A stretch of 64,000 nucleotides of DNA, taken from contig NZ_CP084875.1 of assembly GCF_020526085.1 (NCBI RefSeq), forward strand, positions 62,001-126,000, read 5' to 3'. A program made the translations under genes and the position numbers. A model generated the notes under the pieces. The model ran no database searches and was not told where the DNA came from. It saw only the letters and a list, made by a program, of their open reading frames with translations. Shown in pieces: positions 18,190-27,169 of this stretch; positions within the stretch are counted from its first letter, which is position 1, and each line of letters starts with the position of its first letter. The stretch comes from Klebsiella africana (lineage in GTDB: Bacteria > Pseudomonadota > Gammaproteobacteria > Enterobacterales > Enterobacteriaceae).

Positions 18190-18411
18190 TCCTGACAATA
18201 CCAGACAGGTAAACTTTTTCCATCAGATTTTCTCGTCAACATGTTGCATTCATAATTTTTTCATAATTGGATGCTTTTGCAGGACAACTACGGTTTTTAT
18301 CCATTCGTGCCCGGTAAAAAAAATAGTTAAATAGCGATTTCACCCTTTTAAAGGGAAAATTGTCCTCAGGCTCACAGTACTATAAAAGTATCAATAATCA
18401 GGAGCCTTACT

Positions 18412-19014
18412 ATGACTATCATGAAAGTTCATTATTCTTCAACTGACGGGATCCCTTTGAACTCCCTTTATCTGAAGGAAACTTCAACCACTGAACGATC
18501 AGGTTCAGTACTGGGGGGTGGCATTTCGGGAGACTCTGTTATTCTGGGAGGCGGAGGTTATGCCGGTTCGGAAATGCAGAAGACGACTCGTTCTTCTGTC
18601 TTTGCACCACCTGATGAAGTTACTGCTGAGCCTGACAACACAAAAATGGTCCTCCGGATTTCCTGTGTTATCGGTGTAATGTTTTTACTTATAATTATTA
18701 CCTTATTCAGTAATGCTGCTGTTGATATTTTTGATGTAAACGTATCTAAAACAATGTCTTCTTTCCTGGAACATGCTCCCTTCTTTATCATTGGACTATC
18801 TGTCATTTGTGCTTTCTTTGTTATAGCAATGACCGATCATGATTACACCCCGGTACTTGAAGAGCATAAAAGGAATGAAGCGCGTTTGTCTGTATACCAC
18901 AGGCTACGCTATGTCGAAGCTGATAATATTGTTTTTGACCCGCAATCAATGAAAGGATGTTATGCAGAAAGAAAATTCATTGCTTCACTAGTTGAAAGCT
19001 GTATCACTAAGTAA
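18412..19014 (+). CDS. Two-pass membrane protein with Gly-rich N-terminus, unknown
   Basis: 200 residues; CAGGAG precedes the ATG. The first 65 residues are polar with a Gly-rich stretch (VLGGGISGDSVILGGGGY), then two membrane segments (about 82-102 and 122-142), then a soluble C-terminal part. The arrangement places both ends in the cytoplasm. No family is recognised. A 12-bp stem hairpin follows the stop. It is probably monocistronic. Confidence 0.6.
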   Translation: MTIMKVHYSSTDGIPLNSLYLKETSTTERSGSVLGGGISGDSVILGGGGYAGSEMQKTTRSSVFAPPDEVTAEPDNTKMVLRISCVIGVMFLLIIITLFSNAAVDIFDVNVSKTMSSFLEHAPFFIIGLSVICAFFVIAMTDHDYTPVLEEHKRNEARLSVYHRLRYVEADNIVFDPQSMKGCYAERKFIASLVESCITK

Positions 19015-19029
19015 TATCCCTGATTTCCT

Positions 19030-19059
19030 TTACTAAGCCTTTCATGTAAGGCTTAGTAA
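19030..19059. terminator. 12-bp stem hairpin after the 18.4-19.0 kb gene
   Basis: TTACTAAGCCTT-TCATGT-AAGGCTTAGTAA is perfect but lacks a T run, so it is a transcript-end hairpin of uncertain strength. Confidence 0.55.
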
Positions 19060-19273
19060 CTGCTTTAACCCTCCCTTTGCTCACTGTTTTTATAAGCTTC
19101 CGGTTTATGGGTGTGCTAAAAGTTGCTTTCTTATGTTTGAAGTTGACTCCGAAAAATATTAAATGTTTTTGAATGTTATTCAGAAGCACTTTTATATAAA
19201 TAGGTACTGGCAAGTGAAATAATTACTGATAATATGTCTTTATGTGCTTCCTATTCTCTAAGGATAGTAATTA

Positions 19274-20005
19274 ATGATATCCACCACGCTTGTCCCGATT
19301 AACCCTTTCCAGCGATGTGCAATGGCTTCTATTGCTTCTGTGGAGAATCGCAGAGCTTTGGGACGGAAAACAGGAGAGCTGGCCTACGTCAAAGCCTTTT
19401 TTAAAGAGCTTACAGGTAAATCTCAAATTACCGCGAATGACTTGAGAAAAGTCGATGCGAGTTACGATCCATTTGTTCGTGGAGAAGCAACAAAATTTGA
19501 GTACCTTCGTGCTATCGATATTCTGATTGAATCCCGTGGAGAGCGTTTTATTCTCCCTCTTTCCTGGTCTCTGGCAGTTTCCATGTTTCCAGTGTTACAG
19601 AACCGGGATTTACAGCGCCGCGAACACCGTGACCGGATTCATGATCAAAGGGTGGAACGCCTGACAAAGAAAGAATCTAACCTATTGAATTATCAACTTG
19701 AAATCAACGTTGCAAAATCCAGACTTTACCTGTCTTTCTGTGTTCCAGGTCAACATAAACGCTGGTTAGAGGAGTGGCGAAACGATATCCATGGACAAGG
19801 ACTTACAACGAATGATATTTACCTGCTGATTAACGACTGGTGGTCATCATTCTGGATCACTTCATACAGAAAGGACTATATCTGGTGTTACACACTGGCT
19901 GATTTGCTGGACGAGATTGATTATGTTCTTAGCACTATTACAATTATGGAGTTTAACGTCTGTTTTTCGGCACTACCATTATCCCTTATATATAAAGCTA
20001 GATAG
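19274..20005 (+). CDS. Hypothetical protein
   Basis: 243 residues; TAAGGAT precedes the ATG. The N-terminus is basic and Ala-rich (residues 14-35), the middle has a charged helix with RREHRDRIHDQRVERL, and the C-terminus is Trp-rich (NDWWSSFWITSYRKDYIW). No family is recognised; the basic central helix could bind nucleic acid, but that is a guess. It stands alone between gaps. Confidence 0.5.
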   Translation: MISTTLVPINPFQRCAMASIASVENRRALGRKTGELAYVKAFFKELTGKSQITANDLRKVDASYDPFVRGEATKFEYLRAIDILIESRGERFILPLSWSLAVSMFPVLQNRDLQRREHRDRIHDQRVERLTKKESNLLNYQLEINVAKSRLYLSFCVPGQHKRWLEEWRNDIHGQGLTTNDIYLLINDWWSSFWITSYRKDYIWCYTLADLLDEIDYVLSTITIMEFNVCFSALPLSLIYKAR

Positions 20006-20239
20006 AATACAAAGCTTCAATCAGAAAAGATTTAACCTTGTAAGCCCATTATTTCTTGCTTATTTTCATAGCCTTTTTTGTGCCACAATGGTGGGGGTAT
20101 TGTCATCCAGAATTTATGAACCTGACTTTGATTATTATTGCTTACGGTGAAAATACCCCCTTGATGGGCTGACGTTGTTTAGTATGATGGTCTTACTCCC
20201 AATCGACCGTACTCATCAATAACAGATATGAGGTTTATC

Positions 20240-20998
20240 ATGGCTGACTATTATTCAGAATGCGCTTGTCTTATTGAAGCAAATCATACTCAAACTGCTA
20301 TATTACTTGAAGCAATGAATGAATTGTTTGAACCTGATGATAGTTTTATTCAAAAACTCATTTCATGTGATAACACAAACGACCTTTCAGAAATGGAGAT
20401 TATTGTACGTCACTGTGTGCTAAACCACCCAGACAGAACTGTTGCTAATATTCCTGAAGACCTGGACTGGCATTTTGACGGGGATAAATGCCCTGAAGGT
20501 TTTCTTATTAACAGTGATCTCGGAGATTTCAATTCTGAACATGCTGCGCTGTTTGCTCAGGCGGAACTTATTGCATTTGACAGAAATGAATTGATAGAGT
20601 TCAAAATTGCTTTTACATGCAGTAGCTCAAAAAGACCTGACGGGTTTGGAGGCGCTGCCTGTGTCGTGAGCAAGGATTTTATCCGGTGGACAGGTCTACA
20701 CAATTTTCTGGAGGCTGAACGAACCGCTTTCGCCGAGAAGATGAAATACTTCTTTTGTGAATTTACAGAGGTCGTCGGTGAATTTGAATATCCAGTATCG
20801 TTTATATTGCGTTGCCCGGACAGCGTTAATGCAGCCCATAGGTATGATGAAATTCAGCTTAACTATCGCGATGGTGGAGAAAAAGATGCCGAAGGAGGGA
20901 TACAATTTAGTTCTGGCTCTGCCATTAAAAAATCCAGTATGAAACCAATCACTCCGGATGAGTTCCGGGTGATGAAATCGTACCTGAACGTCATGTGA
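20240..20998 (+). CDS. Hypothetical soluble protein
   Basis: 252 residues from the ATG at 20240 with GAGG upstream (the earlier ATG at 20228 overlaps that site). Acidic, with several cysteines and no membrane segment or motif I recognise. It is followed after 67 bp by two further small genes on the same strand and may form an operon with them. Confidence 0.5.
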   Translation: MADYYSECACLIEANHTQTAILLEAMNELFEPDDSFIQKLISCDNTNDLSEMEIIVRHCVLNHPDRTVANIPEDLDWHFDGDKCPEGFLINSDLGDFNSEHAALFAQAELIAFDRNELIEFKIAFTCSSSKRPDGFGGAACVVSKDFIRWTGLHNFLEAERTAFAEKMKYFFCEFTEVVGEFEYPVSFILRCPDSVNAAHRYDEIQLNYRDGGEKDAEGGIQFSSGSAIKKSSMKPITPDEFRVMKSYLNVM

Positions 20999-21065
20999 TT
21001 TTCCTTTGGCCAGGGCATGATCCCGCAGCTCTCCTGCCCTGATACTTCTATTTTTGTGAGGCATT

Positions 21066-21455
21066 ATGACAAAGCAAATATTACCCAATGAACTGGCTGA
21101 AATCGTCACTGGTCTTCTTATTAAACCTGAACTGCTGGGTGAGCTTGACTCTCGTGAGGCGCACCAGGCCTTCATGCTGGATATAGGGCGGGTAATTGCT
21201 GATCACTGTGGTGGACGGGTCAATGGTATTACGGATGGCGATGTCGCAAAGCCCTATCTTTCAGACATAGAGTGTACCCCCACACTCCACATTGAACCCG
21301 ATGACCGTCTGCCTTCGACTGAACGTAACGTATGGTCAAATTATCATGTTGAAGCCTGGGCAGACGAGGGACAGGAAACTATCCTCGACAGGGCGATCCG
21401 AAACTCTGACAGAGCTGCCCTGCAAACTCTGCTTATTGTGACCGCACAAAAATAA
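21066..21455 (+). CDS. Hypothetical protein
   Basis: 129 residues, GAGG before the ATG. Soluble and acidic, containing ADHCGGRVNGI and a Trp-rich stretch NVWSNYHVEAWADEG. It is followed after 27 bp by the gene at 21483. Not recognised. Confidence 0.5.
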   Translation: MTKQILPNELAEIVTGLLIKPELLGELDSREAHQAFMLDIGRVIADHCGGRVNGITDGDVAKPYLSDIECTPTLHIEPDDRLPSTERNVWSNYHVEAWADEGQETILDRAIRNSDRAALQTLLIVTAQK

Positions 21456-21482
21456 TCTGTCGGTGCTCCTGTTATTAAACGA

Positions 21483-21812
21483 ATGACGGACTGGCGTATC
21501 CCTGAAGGTGAACCGGTTTGCCATGAAGTGGATAGCAGAATCTATACGGCCACCTACCATCTGGATATCCAGACCTCAATCGAGGTGGCGGACGATACAG
21601 GTCAGCTTTGCTTAGGTGTATTACTGGAAATCAATCATGGCGTGCCTGCACTACATCTGAATGTGTCTGGTGGGGATACGCTTCTCCACGTACATGCTGC
21701 ACAAGGTGGACTTGTCCTGACACCAGACAGTTCCGGGGTACGGTTTCAGCGTGCTGAATGTGACAGGTATGCTTACAGAGATCAGAACTCATTACTTGTG
21801 AAGGAACAGTAA
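21483..21812 (+). CDS. Hypothetical protein
   Basis: 109 residues. Soluble, predicted beta-rich, with a HLNVSGGDTLLHVHAAQGG stretch. The ribosome site is weak, so it may be translated with the gene upstream. Not recognised. Confidence 0.45.
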   Translation: MTDWRIPEGEPVCHEVDSRIYTATYHLDIQTSIEVADDTGQLCLGVLLEINHGVPALHLNVSGGDTLLHVHAAQGGLVLTPDSSGVRFQRAECDRYAYRDQNSLLVKEQ

Positions 21813-21881
21813 TATACTGCCCTCCGCCGTTCCAGAGTATGGGGTTACCGCATCAGATTTTACTGAGCACACAATCACGAA

Positions 21882-21892
21882 AAAGTTACTTT
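21882..21892. repeat. AAAGTWACTTT palindrome (T centre), intergenic
   Basis: Exact copy in the gap before the HAD-IB gene, about 150 bp upstream of its start. AGAAGTAACC at 22005 is a partial copy nearer the start. Confidence 0.85.
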
Positions 21893-22039
21893 TTTCGCAG
21901 GAGGTGCCTGGACCCCTGCCCTTCATTTTGACGCGGGCAGGATGTCAGCACCTCACGTGCGGTTACTGTTATTCGCGTCCTGGTGGTATAGTGCAGCGGC
22001 TGGCAGAAGTAACCTACTATCCAACGGAATAAGATCACG

Positions 22040-22687
22040 ATGAACGTCAATCAGCCCCGCATGCTCTCTGTATTTGATTTTGACGGTACGTTAACGCGGC
22101 ATGATAGCTTTATCCCTTTTCTGCGGTTTGCCTTTGGCAATCGGGCGTTTTCGCGACGTATCGTCAGCATGGCTCTGCCCACGTTACGCTGTATGCGTAA
22201 GCAGATGACGCGTGATGAGCTTAAAGAAACGCTCATTACAACTTTTCTTACTGGTGTTGAGGAAAAGTGGGTGTCTTCTAAAGCAGAGGAATTCTGTCAG
22301 CTCTACTGGCATCGCCTCATGCGCCCGGCAGGTTTGATTGCTGTGGCGAATGAAGTCACTTCCGGCGCGATCGTCACCTTATGTTCTGCCTCGCCGGAAA
22401 TTGTACTCAGACCCTTTGCCGAAAAACTTAGGATCAAACTGATTGGTACACAATTAGAGACAAAAGACGGCATTCTGACCGGCAGAATCAGTGGTCATAA
22501 TTGCAGGTGCTCACAGAAAATTATCCGGCTTGAAAAAGAATATGGACCTCTGACTGACTATCATCTTCGGGCATGGGGTGATACGCGGGGTGATTATGAA
22601 CTCCTTTCCGCAGCGACTGAGCCTCACTGGCGTCACTTCCATCAAGGTTTCCGTCGTAAGCTTCCGTCGAAGCTAATCATCAGATAA
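22040..22687 (+). CDS. HAD-IB family phosphatase (SerB-like)
   Basis: 215 residues. FDFDGTLTRHDSF gives the nucleophile D13 and D15; CSASPEIVLRPF is motif II; the C-terminal RAWGDTRGDYELL is the motif IV acidic region. Length and order fit the HAD-IB subfamily related to phosphoserine phosphatase. It converges on terF and lies at the edge of the ter cluster. HAD phosphatases recur in ter-linked gene sets, so a role in the same small-molecule pathway is likely but inferred. Confidence 0.8.
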   Translation: MNVNQPRMLSVFDFDGTLTRHDSFIPFLRFAFGNRAFSRRIVSMALPTLRCMRKQMTRDELKETLITTFLTGVEEKWVSSKAEEFCQLYWHRLMRPAGLIAVANEVTSGAIVTLCSASPEIVLRPFAEKLRIKLIGTQLETKDGILTGRISGHNCRCSQKIIRLEKEYGPLTDYHLRAWGDTRGDYELLSAATEPHWRHFHQGFRRKLPSKLIIR

Positions 22688-22850
22688 AAATTGCCCTTTA
22701 TCGTTCTGCAATCTCTTCTTTACATAAAGGCAACATATATTCTACATTTAACCACTGTAACTGGCCAAAAAAAGAGTGCATCCTGGTAAATCGGTAGCTC
22801 GGACTATTAGGTATGCTTCAACCTGTTACCATTGGAATACCTACTTTCAG

Positions 22851-22875
22851 CCCGCTTTTCCGAGCGGGTTTTTTT
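22851..22875 (+). terminator. Intrinsic terminator
   Basis: CCCGCT-TTTCCG-AGCGGG followed by seven T, between the HAD-IB gene and the end of terF. Confidence 0.85.
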
Positions 22876-23022
22876 CATCCCTGCCGATGTGTTCCTGGGT
22901 CTAAATTACTGGGTGAAGTTGGGTTTCAGCGATCACCTCTGCGTATAGCCCTGTTTAGCTCTGCGTACTTTAAAAGGTGTCGTCATGGCAGCAGGCCTAT
23001 CGCCCCTTACCGGGGCGATGAG

Positions 23023-24264
23023 TCAGATAATGCCTTCCTTTTTTGCCAGTCCAAGCCAGTCTTTGAACTCTTCGAGAAGTTTTTCATACAACTCTTCGTC
23101 CTTTATGTGGGCAAAATTATCGATCGCAAAAAAGTTGCTGTTGTCTACGCGGCGGTCGCTAAAGGTGTCCAGCCTCTCCAGAATCCCATAATTTGATCCG
23201 CCCAGTCCCACGAACTTCCAGAAGACAGGATAGTTGGCTGAGCGGCGGATGGCCTCTTTAATTTCTCGTGTTTTGCTGATCCCGCCATCTGTAATGCACA
23301 CGACAAAAACGGGTAAGGTGCTGTCCTTGAAATAATCGATAACCTCATTCATGACTGGCGGCTCATTGTTCGTCCCGCCAAGGCCGGGAAGGATTTCCCA
23401 GGCCGATCGTTTACCCGTGTTCTGAATGGCAGCAATGTATCCGTCAAGATTGTCCAGTGTGACGTCAGGATATTTCTTGTGACGCTCAGCAAAGCCCCAT
23501 ACATCCATTGTGCCGTCATCGTCGAACTGGACAGACAGGACAGCTATACGGTCAAGAACGGCCTGTACATGTCCTTTTTTAAACTGGCCGGTCATAGAGC
23601 CTGAGGCATCGAGAACAAAAGCGACTCGTGCTTCAACGGTATCCAGTTTGTGTTTTGCCAGTGAAATACTGGCTTTCTTAGCCAGGCTGATAAGCGCAGG
23701 CGCTTTACCTTCGAGTTTCTTTTCAAGGCTGATCCGGGCTGGTTGCGGTACAACTTCTGCTGCAGGTTCCACGTCCACACCATAGCTGACTGCCAGTGGC
23801 TCAAGCCCGCCATTAAATCCCTGCCCAAGCGCCCTGAGCTTCCAGTTGCCCTGGTATCGGTAAACTTCCCCCATAATTACAGCCTTTTCTGTGCGGCCAT
23901 TGAGATCGACAAAAAAGGTGGCCTGACTTTCAGCAGAAAGTTTCAGTTGCGCGAGGCCGCTTATCGTATCACTGCCATCTATCACCATAGTGATTGCAAT
24001 CTTCTGAATCGTATCCGGGATCTGGTCAAGCGCAAAATGAACGACTGCGTGCTGGTGACCGGGGTTGAGTTTCACACTGCCACCGGCAGCACTGAGATTG
24101 TTGTAAAAGATAAAATCGGCATCGCCTGTCACTTTTCCCTCAGCATTCAGCATAAACAGGCAAGTCTCAGGGGTACTGTGAAATCCAGGACTGGGGGGAT
24201 AATCAAGCCGGAGAGTCAGTGTATCTGTGTGAAGCGGAATGTTCTGTCCTGATTGTAATTGCAT
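23023..24264 (-). CDS. terF: Tellurite/stress protein TerF (TerD-like plus VWA domain)
   Basis: 413 residues, AAGGAGC before the ATG. The N-terminal half is a divergent TerD-like beta-sandwich. The C-terminal half is a von Willebrand A domain with the MIDAS FVLDASGSMTG and later VVCITDGGISKTRE. It is the last gene of terZABCDEF. Ter proteins are known to give tellurite, phage and colicin resistance as a group; TerF is thought to act as a membrane-linked or scaffold partner of TerD proteins. A terminator lies between terE and terF, so its expression is probably lower. A hairpin (22999-23019) follows the stop. Confidence 0.93.
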   Translation of the reverse strand: MQLQSGQNIPLHTDTLTLRLDYPPSPGFHSTPETCLFMLNAEGKVTGDADFIFYNNLSAAGGSVKLNPGHQHAVVHFALDQIPDTIQKIAITMVIDGSDTISGLAQLKLSAESQATFFVDLNGRTEKAVIMGEVYRYQGNWKLRALGQGFNGGLEPLAVSYGVDVEPAAEVVPQPARISLEKKLEGKAPALISLAKKASISLAKHKLDTVEARVAFVLDASGSMTGQFKKGHVQAVLDRIAVLSVQFDDDGTMDVWGFAERHKKYPDVTLDNLDGYIAAIQNTGKRSAWEILPGLGGTNNEPPVMNEVIDYFKDSTLPVFVVCITDGGISKTREIKEAIRRSANYPVFWKFVGLGGSNYGILERLDTFSDRRVDNSNFFAIDNFAHIKDEELYEKLLEEFKDWLGLAKKEGII

Positions 24265-24310
24265 TTAGGCTCCTTGTTGCCGGGTAAAGGGATCACTCAG
24301 CGGGTAGAAA

Positions 24311-24333
24311 AAACCCCGGACAGGCCGGGGTTT
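24311..24333 (-). terminator. Terminator/attenuator between terE and terF
   Basis: On the minus strand AAACCCCGG-CCTGT-CCGGGGTTTTTT, a full intrinsic terminator 16 bases after the terE stop and before the terF ribosome site. Confidence 0.85.
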
Positions 24334-24348
24334 GGTTTTACTGGTTTA

Positions 24349-24924
24349 TCAGATGTTGATGCCGTGCTGGGTTGCCAGCGCAGCCAGGCCACCAGCAAAG
24401 CCCTGTCCTACAGCCTTAAACTTCCATTCCGCGCCATGGCGATACAGTTCACCGAAAATCATTGCGGTTTCAGTTGAGGCATCTTCTGACAGGTCAAAGC
24501 GTGCAATCTCGGAGCCATTATCGTTGTTCACCACACGCATAAAGCTGTTACTGACCATGCCGAAATTTTGCTTACGGCTGTCTGCTTCATGAATGGTGAC
24601 TGCGAATACGAGTTTCTTAACGTCAGCGGCCACTTTTGTCAGATCAATTTTGACCTGCTCATCGTCACCGTCGCCTTCACCGGTACGGTTATCACCCTGA
24701 TGCTGTACTGCGCCATCCGGGCTGGTGGTGTTGTTATAAAATACGAAATGCGAATCGGACAGCACTTTGCCGTTTTCGCCAACAAGGAATACTGATGCAT
24801 CCAGATCAAATGCCTGACCATCAGTAACGCGTGCATCCCAGCCCAGGCCAACCAGAGCAACATTCATGCTCGGGGCTTCTTTAGTCAGAGAAACATTACC
24901 GCCTTTAACGAGAGAAACAGCCAT
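24349..24924 (-). CDS. terE: TerD-family protein TerE
   Basis: 191 residues, AGGAG before the ATG. A single TerD domain: N-terminal [40 protein letters not shown], and the Ca2+-binding [19 protein letters not shown] loop. It is close to TerD (next gene) in sequence and length, a clear duplication. TerD proteins bind calcium and are thought to form a cytoplasmic or membrane-surface stress complex with TerB and TerC. Confidence 0.95.
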   Translation of the reverse strand: MAVSLVKGGNVSLTKEAPSMNVALVGLGWDARVTDGQAFDLDASVFLVGENGKVLSDSHFVFYNNTTSPDGAVQHQGDNRTGEGDGDDEQVKIDLTKVAADVKKLVFAVTIHEADSRKQNFGMVSNSFMRVVNNDNGSEIARFDLSEDASTETAMIFGELYRHGAEWKFKAVGQGFAGGLAALATQHGINI

Positions 24925-24996
24925 TTTTTGCTCCTGCTAATCGTAGATATCGGGTCGTAGATATCGGGGGCATCACCCCCGAATGATTTGGGTAAG

Positions 24997-25007
24997 AAAG
25001 TTACTTT
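24997..25007. repeat. AAAGTWACTTT palindrome (T centre), between terD and terE
   Basis: Exact copy just after the terD stop. The same 86-bp gap has a 13-bp direct repeat (CGTAGATATCGGG, twice) and a hairpin ATCGGGGG-CATCA-CCCCCGAA. Confidence 0.85.
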
Positions 25008-25010
25008 TTA

Positions 25011-25589
25011 TCAGGACGCGTTGATGCCGTACTGAGCGCACACGGAAGCCAGTCCACCAGCATAACCCTGGCCAACCGCACGGAATTTCCATTCTCCGTT
25101 GTGACGATACAGCTCCCCAAACAGCATGGCAGTTTCAGTAGAAGCGTCTTCTGTCAGATCGTAGCGAGCAACTTCAGTCTGATTGTCATCATTCACCAGA
25201 CGGATAAATGCGCCGGAAACCTGACCGAAGCTCTGGCGACGAGCCTGAGCATCATGGATAGTGACAACGAAAATAATTTTGTCGACATCCCCAGGTACCG
25301 CGTCCAGTTTGATTTTGAGGGATTCATCGTCGCCATCACCTTCACCGGTACGGTTATCACCGGTATGAGTAACGGAACCATCAGGAGATTTCAGGTTGTT
25401 ATAGAAAATGAAATCTGCATCGCCACGAACCTTGCCATTGGCTGCCAGCAGAAATGCGGAAGCATCGAGGTCAAAGTCCTGACCGTCCGTAGAGCGTGCA
25501 TCCCAGCCAAGGCCAACCAGGACATTTTTCATGCTTGGCGCGGTTTTGCTCAGGGAAACGTTGCCGCCTTTAGATAGTGAAACGCTCAT
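25011..25589 (-). CDS. terD: TerD, calcium-binding tellurite resistance protein
   Basis: 192 residues, AGAGGAT before the ATG. TerD domain with [34 protein letters not shown] and [19 protein letters not shown]; the Asp/Asn/Glu clusters are the two Ca2+ sites known in the family. With TerC and TerB it belongs to the minimal set required for tellurite resistance. Third from the end of terZABCDEF. Confidence 0.96.
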   Translation of the reverse strand: MSVSLSKGGNVSLSKTAPSMKNVLVGLGWDARSTDGQDFDLDASAFLLAANGKVRGDADFIFYNNLKSPDGSVTHTGDNRTGEGDGDDESLKIKLDAVPGDVDKIIFVVTIHDAQARRQSFGQVSGAFIRLVNDDNQTEVARYDLTEDASTETAMLFGELYRHNGEWKFRAVGQGYAGGLASVCAQYGINAS

Positions 25590-25627
25590 CTATTTATCCT
25601 CTTTCGTTAATCATTAATCAGCTGAGA

Positions 25628-26668
25628 TCAGCTTTCTTTATTTTCAGCTTCCGGCTTTTCCGGAAAGATGACACTGGCCAGAATACCAAGTGCCAGTACA
25701 CCCAGTACGACATACAGGCTGGTGGTCGCAGACAGGCTGTAACCATGGTGCCAGATGTGATCGGTAGCGTTCAGACCCAGCTTAAACGCAATGAAGAACA
25801 GCAGGACGATAACAGCTTTCTCCAGCTGGGACAGATACTGTTTCAGGGCTTCCAGTACAAAATACAGAGTACGCAGGCCCAGTATTGCGAACATCATTGC
25901 GCTATAGACAATCAGAGGTTCACGACTGACTGCAATAATTGCCGGGACAGAGTCGAAGGCAAACATTACGTCAGAGAGTTCCACTACAGCCACACATAAC
26001 ATCAATGGGGTGGCGTAAAGCGCTGCCTTTTTCAGTCGCCCTACAGATACGTCTTTGTTTTCTGGCTTAGCCAGTTCGGCGTCCACTTCTTTTTGTGTCA
26101 GCAGGAATGCATGTCCGGACAGTTTCGGCCAAATCGGGAAGAAGCGTTTAACCAGGCGATAAGCAAGGTGCTGAGAATAATCCTCAATTTCGTCATCATC
26201 CCCACCGCCTTTGAGCATCATGACCGCAGTCCAGGCAACAACAACGGCAAAGATCAGCTCGACATAAGGGCCAAGGCTAAGCAGACCGGTACCGATCGCA
26301 ACGAAAATCCCCCGGAAGACGATAGCGCCAATGATCCCCCAGTACAGAACCCGGTGACGGTAACGGTCCGGAACTGAGAACCATGAGAAAATCGCCATCA
26401 TGACAAACAGGTTATCAACTGACAGCACCTTCTCAAGGGCATAACCCGTGACAAACAGGCTGGCAACCTCGGCTCCGTGATGCACAAAAAGGAAACCGGC
26501 AAATGCCATCGCGACAACAACCCAGAAAACGGACCATAAGGCTGCGCTTTTGAGGGAAATTGGCTTGTCATGTCGGTGCATGAACAGGTCAATAAAGATG
26601 GCGCCGACCGACAGAGCAACAAAGACCGTCACTGTCTCAGCCGGAAAACCGATGTGAGTGGAAACCAT
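25628..26668 (-). CDS. terC: TerC integral membrane protein
   Basis: 346 residues, AAAGGT before the ATG. Nine or so hydrophobic segments carry the TerC-family markers DNLFVMMAIFSWF and ELSDVMFAFDSVPAI, with acidic residues inside membrane segments that probably bind a divalent metal. TerC proteins are inner-membrane metal exporters or metal-handling partners of secreted and membrane enzymes. Essential for tellurite resistance. Sits between terB and terD. Confidence 0.96.
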   Translation of the reverse strand: MVSTHIGFPAETVTVFVALSVGAIFIDLFMHRHDKPISLKSAALWSVFWVVVAMAFAGFLFVHHGAEVASLFVTGYALEKVLSVDNLFVMMAIFSWFSVPDRYRHRVLYWGIIGAIVFRGIFVAIGTGLLSLGPYVELIFAVVVAWTAVMMLKGGGDDDEIEDYSQHLAYRLVKRFFPIWPKLSGHAFLLTQKEVDAELAKPENKDVSVGRLKKAALYATPLMLCVAVVELSDVMFAFDSVPAIIAVSREPLIVYSAMMFAILGLRTLYFVLEALKQYLSQLEKAVIVLLFFIAFKLGLNATDHIWHHGYSLSATTSLYVVLGVLALGILASVIFPEKPEAENKES

Positions 26669-26691
26669 ATCGTACCTTTATCCGTTGTTTA

Positions 26692-27147
26692 TCAGAGGCC
26701 AAATTCTGCCGGGTCGAAACCCAGCGAACGGGCAATTTCACGGACAGCACTCTTCTCATCATCATCGAAGTTGCCATCACTTTTAGCGACAGCAATACCG
26801 ACACGAAGAGCCAGTTGAGCTGCCTCTGGCTGGTCTTTCAGGGCGAGGATATATTTCATCGTTTCGCCTTTTCCGATTTCCAGATCAAAGTCGAAACTGG
26901 TCACCAGCTTGTTAAAAAACTCGATAACTTCTGCTGTATCGAAGACTTTCAGCTCTTCTGAGGATCGCAGAAATCCAATCATCTTCTGTTTTTCTTCGGA
27001 GCTGACACCGTCACTGGCAACAGCGATACGGGCGCATACCGCGACGGTACCCTGCATAAATTTCTTGTTTTTGTAACGGCCTACCTGGCGGGTCAATTCC
27101 TCACGACCTGAGGTCAAAGCCCCTTTTACTTTGTCGAAAAAACTCAT
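26692..27147 (-). CDS. terB: TerB, tellurite resistance protein
   Basis: 151 residues from the second ATG (27147), which has GAGGG at a normal distance; an in-frame ORF extending 58 codons further into terA is not credible. All-helical TerB fold with the acidic metal-binding helices VASDGVSSEEKQKMIGF and AVAKSDGNFDDDEKSAV. TerB is known to associate with TerC at the membrane face. Confidence 0.95.
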   Translation of the reverse strand: MSFFDKVKGALTSGREELTRQVGRYKNKKFMQGTVAVCARIAVASDGVSSEEKQKMIGFLRSSEELKVFDTAEVIEFFNKLVTSFDFDLEIGKGETMKYILALKDQPEAAQLALRVGIAVAKSDGNFDDDEKSAVREIARSLGFDPAEFGL

Positions 27148-27169
27148 TCTCATACCCTCATCATTGCGT

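Larger units (their letters stand above)
16975..18411. other. 1.4-kb gene-free stretch with three palindrome sites and two large dyads
   Basis: No credible gene. It contains AAAGTWACTTT copies at 16997, 17464 and 17656, a 19-bp inverted repeat at 17574-17634 and a 13-bp inverted repeat at 18117-18189. An 82-codon minus-strand ORF across the second repeat has no ribosome site. This is the densest non-coding part of the window outside the origin. Confidence 0.6.

Noticed and set aside
17950..18198. 82-codon minus-strand ORF
   Set aside because: No ribosome site, unusual composition, and it spans the 13-bp inverted repeat.
19007..19213. 68-codon minus-strand ORF
   Set aside because: TTG start without ribosome site; covers the transcript-end hairpin of the convergent gene.
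22775..22875. tRNA-like stretch with GGTAGCTCGGAC before the terminator
   Set aside because: No acceptor stem or T-loop (GGTTCGAATCC-type) could be found; only the terminator is supported.
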